Below are positions 58,890 through 64,000 of a DNA stretch of 64,000 nt, in pieces. The DNA comes from Streptomyces sp. S3(2020) (GTDB lineage Bacteria; Actinomycetota; Actinomycetes; Streptomycetales; Streptomycetaceae). The stretch is taken from positions 1 through 64,000 of the forward strand of contig NZ_JABERD010000010.1 of NCBI RefSeq assembly GCF_013044505.1. The letters run 5' to 3'. A program made the translations under genes and the position numbers. Under the pieces are notes generated by a model. That model was not told the DNA's origin. It ran no database searches and saw only the letters and a program-made list of their open reading frames with translations. Every line of letters begins with the position of its first letter. Position 1 is the stretch's first letter.

Positions 58890-61800
58890 TCACTTTCTAC
58901 GGTCGCCGATGGTGACCAGTCCGGTGATCTTCGAGCCGGTGACGTTGTCGTAGACGACATCACCACCGGACTTCTTCCAGATCCTGACGTGGAAGCTGTC
59001 CGGGGTGTCCGTGGCGGTGACCCGGAAGCCGTATCCGCCGGCCCCGTTGACCGTTCCGGAGCCCTGGTAGACGGCCTGGGAGCCGGTGACCACGAGCCAG
59101 TCGGAGCCGGTGGAACGGAACTTGAGCTTGGCCGGGGCGAAGTCCAGGGACAGCTGCCCGAGGGGAACGGAGAACTGCTTCGCGTAGAAGGCGGTGAAGA
59201 CGAAGCCGGCCTTTCCGGTCAGCGTCGGCTTGGCGGGGAAGGCCCCGGCCGGCGAGGTGAAGACGCCGGTGCCGAACGCGGGTCCGGCGGCGCGGTTGTA
59301 GACGATCAGCTCGGGGAGCGTCCTGCTGTCCGAGGCGCCCTCGTCGTCGGTGACGGTGATCACCGGCTTGCGGATACCGGCCTTGCGGTAGGTGTGCTCC
59401 GCCCGGCAGCCGGACGCGGTGACCGTGCCGGCCGTCGGCTCGGTGCCGTCCTTCCAGTCGACCTTGCAGGTGTGGGTGTCACGGGTGCCCGGGTCGGTGA
59501 ACTCGGCCGTGACAACCGCCCGCTTGCCCACCGACACCGGGGACTTCGGTCCCGTGGCGGAGGTGAGGGCCGGTGCCGCGTTGGCGACCTCGACGGTCGC
59601 CGTGTCGCTGCTGCGGCCGCCGGTCAGCGTCACCGTGAACGTGCCGTCGTCGGTGCAGGTGACCGTCGTGCTCGCGGCCCCGGCGTCGGCGAAGACGCAG
59701 GGCGCCCCCTCCTCGGCCGTCCACTTGGCGCTCCCCGCGCCGGAGAGCGTGCCGTCCAGCTTGATCGCCGTGCCCTCGGTGCCCTTGGTGTCGGGACCGG
59801 CGTGCACGATGGTGACCGGGTCGATGCCGGTCAGTGTCGGGACGACCTTCTTGATCAGACCGTCCGCGTCGAACTCCATCTTGTCGATGGTGGTTTCGCG
59901 GTGCATGCCGTCACCGCCGGGGATGGCGAAGCGGTGGTAGACGATGTACCAGTCGTCGGTGTTCGGGACGTGGACCACCGAGTGGTGGCCGGGGCCCTTG
60001 ATACCGAGCGAGAGGTCCTTCTCCAGGATCACGCCCCGCTTGGTCCAGGGACCGGTGGGCGAGGGGCCGGTGGCGTAGGCGACCTGGTAGTTCTCGTCAC
60101 GTGTGTCGTTCTCCGACCACATGAAGTAGTAGGTGCCCTTGCGCTTGATGACGAAGGAGCCCTCGTTGTAGTTGCTCGGCGTGATGTTGGTGACCTTCGA
60201 GGCGTCGAAGGAGACCATGTCGTCGTTGAGCGGGACCACGTAGGCGCGGCCGTTGCCCCAGTAGAGGTAGGACGTGCCGTCGTCGTCGGTGAAGACCGCC
60301 GGGTCGATCATCTGGCCCGTGTAGTCACCGGCCTTCAGCAGCGGCTTGCCCAGGGCGTCCTTGAAGGGGCCGGTCGGCGAGTCCGACACCGCCACACCGA
60401 TGTTCGCGTCGGCGCAGAAGTAGAAGTAGTACTTGCCGTCCCGTTCCTCCATCGCCGGCGCCCAGGCGCGGCTGTCGGCCCAGCTGACGTCGGGACCGAG
60501 GTCCAGGATGACGCCGTGGTCGGTCCAGTGGACCAGGTCCTTGGAGGAGTACGCCTTGAACTGCGTACCGCTCCAGCCCTCGAAGCCGTCGGTGGTCGGG
60601 TAGATGTAGAAGGTGTCGCCGAACCTGACGATGTTCGGGTCCGCGTTCAGGCCCGGCAGCAGCGGGCTCTTCATCTCCACGGCCGACACCGTCCAGGTGC
60701 GCTTCTTCCCGTCCGAGCCCGTGACCTCGTACGTCACCGGCTCGGTGAAGTCGCGCAGGGTGCCGGAGGCGGGGCTGATGCTCGCGCCGTGGGCGAGGGT
60801 GAACTCCGGTGCCAGGGCGGTGACATCACTGCCCGGGGTGAGCGGCAGGACGATCTTGCTGCTCTTGTCGGTGATGATCGCGTCGGTCTTCAGCGCCGGG
60901 TGGGTCGCCCCCGCGATCCCGGTGGTGTTGCCGCTGAGCTCCAGGACCTCGGCGGGCGTCAGGGCCCGGTTGTAGATCCGGAAGTCGTCGACCTCGCCGC
61001 CGAAGTACGGGTCCGGGGAGTACAGCGACTTGCCGATGTAGCCGGAGTAGTCCTTCGCCGAGTCGTACAGCTCGGACGGCTTGACGGTGACACCGTTGAC
61101 CCGGGCCGCCTCGGCGCCGTCGATGTAGAGGATCGCCGTCTCGGTCGCGCCGTCCAGCGTGACGGTGATGTGCTTCCACTCGCCGGCGGTGAGCTGGGAG
61201 CCGCCGATCATCTGCTTCTCACCGGACCAGGTCGCCTTGGTGATCGCGGAGAAGAGCTTCCCGCCGCCGTTGGAGGGCGTGGCGAACAGGTACTTGTTGC
61301 TGTCCGGGCCGAGGCCGAACAGCCACTGGAAGTTGTCGCCGCCCTTCCACTTCACGTACGTGGAGACGGTGACGCTGGTCGTGTCCTTGAGGACCCCGTT
61401 CGGGATCTTGACGTACGGCGAGCTGGAACTGCTGTTGCCGCCGGACATCTTGAACGAGCCGCCCTCGACACCGGTCCCGAAGTCCGGCGTACGGACGTAG
61501 GTGCCGTGGTAGCCGTGGCCGCTGGAGTCGCGGGCGATGCTGCCGCCGCTCTCGTCGAAGTCGTAGTGCAGGAGCAGGTCGGCCGGGACGTCCGGGCCTT
61601 CGGCGGAGACCGTGACCTCGGCGCTGACGTCGATCGCGGAGTCGCCCGCGAGGTCGCCCTTCACCGTGAAGGTACCGGCCTGCGCGTACTGCGACGCGTC
61701 CACGGCCTCCCAGGTGACGGCGACGGGCCGCTTCACGCCGTCCGCGGACTCGGCGATGACGGTGGCGGGCAGGACCGGGGCCTGGCCGATGCGCGTCTCG

Positions 61801-64000
61801 ACCTTGACGTCCTCGGCGCTCGTGATGATCTGGTCCGGCTGGTACGTCTTGAGGAGCCGGTCGTACTCGGCCTGGGTGACCGGGAGCACCGTGCCGTGCC
61901 GGGGCTTGGACGGCAGGTCGTAGTCGGTGGCGGGGGTCCAGACTCCGGAGGCCAGGTCCGTCGTCTCGAAGGGGATGTAGCCGCGTCCGCCGAACTCGTC
62001 GAGGAACGCGTACCACTTCTCCTCGGTGTTCGACTTGAACACCAACGGGCCCTCGGCCGCGCTCATCTCGCCCTTGCCGATGCCCTCGGCGACGGCGGTC
62101 CAGGAGAGGTTGCGGAGCGTGTCGCTCTTCTCCTCGAAGATGAACTTGCTGTTGGGCGTGGAGGAGGAGTTGTTCCGCTCGTCCTTGGAGAGGCGGAAGT
62201 ACTCGCCGTCGTGCTGGATGACCGTGGAGTCGATGACCGAGTAGCCGCGGTCGACCCAGACCTTGGGCTCGCTGAAGGTGTAGAAGTCACGGGTCGTCGC
62301 GTACATCATGCGGTTGTACGTGTCGCCGGAGTGGTCGGCGGTGGTGTACAGCTTCGACGCCCAGAAGACCACGTACTCGCCGAGCTTCTCGTCGTAGTAC
62401 GCCTCGGGGGCCCAGGTGTTGCCGGCCGAGTCCGGGGAGACCTTTACCAGGCGCTGGTTGGTCCAGTTCACCAGGTCGGTGGACTCCCAGACCATGATGG
62501 ACTTGCTGCCGGTGCGCTGGGAGGCGTCCCAGTCGCCGTTGCCGTAGATCCTGAGGTCGGTGGCGATCTGGTAGAACTTGTCGCCCTCGGGGGAGCGGAT
62601 GATGAACGGGTCGCGCAGGCCCTTCTCGCCGAGCGTGGAGGTCAGGACGGGCTTGCCGTCGTTCAACTCCCGCCAGTTCAGCGGGTCGTTGCCCTTGCTG
62701 AGCGCGGCGTAGAGCTGCTCGCCGTCCGAGGTGCCCTCGCCGGTGAAGTAGCTGAACATGTAGCCCTTGAGGGCTTCCTTCTCGGGCAGTTCCGGCACCT
62801 TCGCCGTGAAGGCGCGGGTCGCCTTCGCGTCGCCCTTGGTGACGGTGGCGGTCAGCTCGGCGGTCGTGGCGCCGTCGCCGTGCGCGGGACGGTGGACCAC
62901 GCCCTCGGCGGAGACGACGTCCGTGTTCGCGGAGGACCAGGAGACCTCGGTGCCGAAGGTGCCGGTGGCCGGGAGTGTGAGGTTGCCGCGGGCGTCGTCG
63001 ACGTTGTGCACGGTCAGCGCCTCGGCGGCCAGCTCGACGGCGGTCGCGTCGTCGACGGCGGGCAGGACCGTGACCTCGAAGGTCTTGGTGGCGCTCACCG
63101 AACCCTTCTTCAGGGTCGCCGTGAGCGTGGCGTGGCCGTCCGGCTCACCGGCGGCGGGGCGGGTCACCGCGCCGGAGTCGGAGACGACGCCGGTGTTGTC
63201 GCTCTCCCAGGTGATGGTGGAGCCGCCGGCCGTGCCCGTTTTGGGCAGGGTCAGATCGGCGGTCACCGCGCTGGTGTCGCCCAGGGTCAGGGCGGCCTGG
63301 TCGGCCGCGACACCCTCCTCGGCGATGGGGAGCGAGAGCTGCTCGACCTCGGAGCCGGCGAGTGCGCGGTCGTAGACCCGGAAGTCACGGATCTTGCCCT
63401 TGAAGAGCTTGTCGCTGGTGTAGACCGACTTGCCTATGTAGTTGGCGGTCGTGGTGCCCGAGCCGATCGACCCCGGGGTGATGCTGACCGAGGTGTTGCG
63501 GCCGACCTCCGTGCCGTCCTCGTACAGCACGGCGGTGTTGCCGGTCTGGGTGTAGGTGAGCTGCTTCCACACCGCGCGGGTCAGGTTGTGCGAGTCGCTG
63601 GGCCGGGTGTTCTGCTCGGTCGACCAGTTGCCGGAAGCGATGGCGGTGCGCAGCGAGTTGCCGGTGGCGAAGAGATAGCCGTTGCCGGCGCCGCTGGTGG
63701 TGTTGCCGAAGCCGTAGATGAAGTACGGGGTGGTCTGCGACTCGTCCATCAGCACGTCCATGGAGACGCTGATCGAGTCCATGCCCTTCATGACGTCGTT
63801 CGGCACCTTGATGTAGGTGTCCGAACCGTTGAAGGCGAGGCCCTGGCCGGTGCCCGTCCAGCCGGCGGTGCCGTTGACCGTGCCGTCCCGGCCGTTGCCG
63901 GAGGCGTCGGTGACGGTGGTGCCGGAGGAGGCGTCGAGCTTGTACCAGAGGGCCAGTCCGTCGGTGACATCCGCGGTGTCCGCCGCCTGCGCGGGGACGA
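58890..64000 (-). CDS. Large secreted multimodular glycosidase with two GH43 domains (N-terminus outside window)
   Basis: The frame is open from 58890 to the window edge (over 1700 codons); the first visible residues VPAQAAD look like a signal-peptidase site. Modules in order by DNA position: LamG-like domain (64000-63320), two bacterial Ig-like domains (63320-62790), GH43-A (62790-61850; RDPFII, APEAYYD, SAAEGP acids), Ig-like (61840-61600), second LamG (61590-60950), GH43-B preceded by a linker domain (60930-59830; LNADPNIVRFGDTFYIYPTT, AWAPAMEERDGKYYFYF, NEGSFVIKRKGTYYFMW), PKD-like domain (59810-59310) and a C-terminal domain common after PKD modules. Both catalytic triads appear intact. 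Expected to cleave arabinose- or xylose-containing polysaccharides outside the cell. Confidence 0.9.
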   Translation of the reverse strand, partial: VPAQAADTADVTDGLALWYKLDASSGTTVTDASGNGRDGTVNGTAGWTGTGQGLAFNGSDTYIKVPNDVMKGMDSISVSMDVLMDESQTTPYFIYGFGNTTSGAGNGYLFATGNSLRTAIASGNWSTEQNTRPSDSHNLTRAVWKQLTYTQTGNTAVLYEDGTEVGRNTSVSITPGSIGSGTTTANYIGKSVYTSDKLFKGKIRDFRVYDRALAGSEVEQLSLPIAEEGVAADQAALTLGDTSAVTADLTLPKTGTAGGSTITWESDNTGVVSDSGAVTRPAAGEPDGHATLTATLKKGSVSATKTFEVTVLPAVDDATAVELAAEALTVHNVDDARGNLTLPATGTFGTEVSWSSANTDVVSAEGVVHRPAHGDGATTAELTATVTKGDAKATRAFTAKVPELPEKEALKGYMFSYFTGEGTSDGEQLYAALSKGNDPLNWRELNDGKPVLTSTLGEKGLRDPFIIRSPEGDKFYQIATDLRIYGNGDWDASQRTGSKSIMVWESTDLVNWTNQRLVKVSPDSAGNTWAPEAYYDEKLGEYVVFWASKLYTTADHSGDTYNRMMYATTRDFYTFSEPKVWVDRGYSVIDSTVIQHDGEYFRLSKDERNNSSSTPNSKFIFEEKSDTLRNLSWTAVAEGIGKGEMSAAEGPLVFKSNTEEKWYAFLDEFGGRGYIPFETTDLASGVWTPATDYDLPSKPRHGTVLPVTQAEYDRLLKTYQPDQIITSAEDVKVETRIGQAPVLPATVIAESADGVKRPVAVTWEAVDASQYAQAGTFTVKGDLAGDSAIDVSAEVTVSAEGPDVPADLLLHYDFDESGGSIARDSSGHGYHGTYVRTPDFGTGVEGGSFKMSGGNSSSSSPYVKIPNGVLKDTTSVTVSTYVKWKGGDNFQWLFGLGPDSNKYLFATPSNGGGKLFSAITKATWSGEKQMIGGSQLTAGEWKHITVTLDGATETAILYIDGAEAARVNGVTVKPSELYDSAKDYSGYIGKSLYSPDPYFGGEVDDFRIYNRALTPAEVLELSGNTTGIAGATHPALKTDAIITDKSSKIVLPLTPGSDVTALAPEFTLAHGASISPASGTLRDFTEPVTYEVTGSDGKKRTWTVSAVEMKSPLLPGLNADPNIVRFGDTFYIYPTTDGFEGWSGTQFKAYSSKDLVHWTDHGVILDLGPDVSWADSRAWAPAMEERDGKYYFYFCADANIGVAVSDSPTGPFKDALGKPLLKAGDYTGQMIDPAVFTDDDGTSYLYWGNGRAYVVPLNDDMVSFDASKVTNITPSNYNEGSFVIKRKGTYYFMWSENDTRDENYQVAYATGPSPTGPWTKRGVILEKDLSLGIKGPGHHSVVHVPNTDDWYIVYHRFAIPGGDGMHRETTIDKMEFDADGLIKKVVPTLTGIDPVTIVHAGPDTKGTEGTAIKLDGTLSGAGSAKWTAEEGAPCVFADAGAASTTVTCTDDGTFTVTLTGGRSSDTATVEVANAAPALTSATGPKSPVSVGKRAVVTAEFTDPGTRDTHTCKVDWKDGTEPTAGTVTASGCRAEHTYRKAGIRKPVITVTDDEGASDSRTLPELIVYNRAAGPAFGTGVFTSPAGAFPAKPTLTGKAGFVFTAFYAKQFSVPLGQLSLDFAPAKLKFRSTGSDWLVVTGSQAVYQGSGTVNGAGGYGFRVTATDTPDSFHVRIWKKSGGDVVYDNVTGSKITGLVTIGDRRK

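Overview
The base composition (very high GC, strong G/C third-codon bias), the GTG starts, the mycothiol-type DinB enzyme, DUF574 methyltransferase, barstar-like protein, DUF6882 and DUF3500 proteins and the interspersed GGTCGCGCAGTTCCCCGCGCCCC element all point to a Streptomyces chromosome, probably an accessory-rich arm. There are no rRNA or tRNA genes, CRISPR arrays or intact transposases. The window cuts an alpha/beta hydrolase at its left edge (only the C-terminus is present) and a very large secreted glycosidase at its right edge (signal peptide outside).

Region by region. 0-13.5 kb: mixed metabolic genes: VOC protein, secreted GATase-like protein, Tat-exported carbonic anhydrase, a DUF485 + sodium/solute symporter pair of the acetate-permease type, YceI, quinone oxidoreductase, an FdhF/YdeP molybdopterin oxidoreductase with a divergent LysR regulator, a tandemly repeated non-coding block, an orphan response regulator with a degenerate receiver, and a VOC + SDR pair behind a perfect palindrome. 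13.5-21.2 kb: a sugar-uptake locus with a LacI regulator, two ABC permeases, a lipoprotein binding protein and a secreted GH78 alpha-L-rhamnosidase; no ATPase is encoded, so a shared ATPase such as MsiK is presumably used. 21.2-25.3 kb: EF-hand protein, a hydroxyisobutyrate-dehydrogenase-like reductase facing a TetR regulator across two near-identical palindromes, then a deletion scar that has removed the 5' ends of two divergent genes (sugar isomerase and LacI regulator).

25.3-40.3 kb is the most interesting part. It is a catabolic island with a glutamine-synthetase-like amide ligase, cytochrome P450 and methyltransferase on one strand, and ferredoxin, ferredoxin reductase, acetoacetate-decarboxylase-like enzyme, aldehyde dehydrogenase, homoprotocatechuate-type extradiol dioxygenase, FAH-family enzyme and TetR regulator on the other. 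These are followed by an APC-type amine/amino-acid permease, a class I glutamine amidotransferase, a PuuC-like aldehyde dehydrogenase and a PuuD-like gamma-glutamyl hydrolase. Four copies of one 18-bp sequence (consensus TCGTTTGGNTYNAAAYRA, with one variant AACGA end) sit only in the promoter regions of this island, so it looks like a single regulon, probably under the internal TetR. The gene set suggests import of an aromatic or aralkyl amine, gamma-glutamylation, P450 oxidation, de-glutamylation and meta-ring cleavage; the substrate cannot be read from the sequence.

40.3-51.2 kb: a truncated nucleotidyltransferase, Tat-exported DUF3500 protein, an OmpR-type two-component system, a non-phosphorylative sugar-acid catabolic cluster (IlvD/EDD dehydratase, IclR regulator, FAH-family enzyme, zinc alcohol dehydrogenase), then a GlxA-type AraC regulator divergent from a saccharopine-dehydrogenase-like protein. 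51.2-58.8 kb: small stand-alone genes, including a 27-bp-repeat membrane protein. 58.9-64 kb: a modular exo-enzyme with two LamG and two GH43 modules, which together with the GH78 locus fits a plant-polysaccharide-degrading soil organism.
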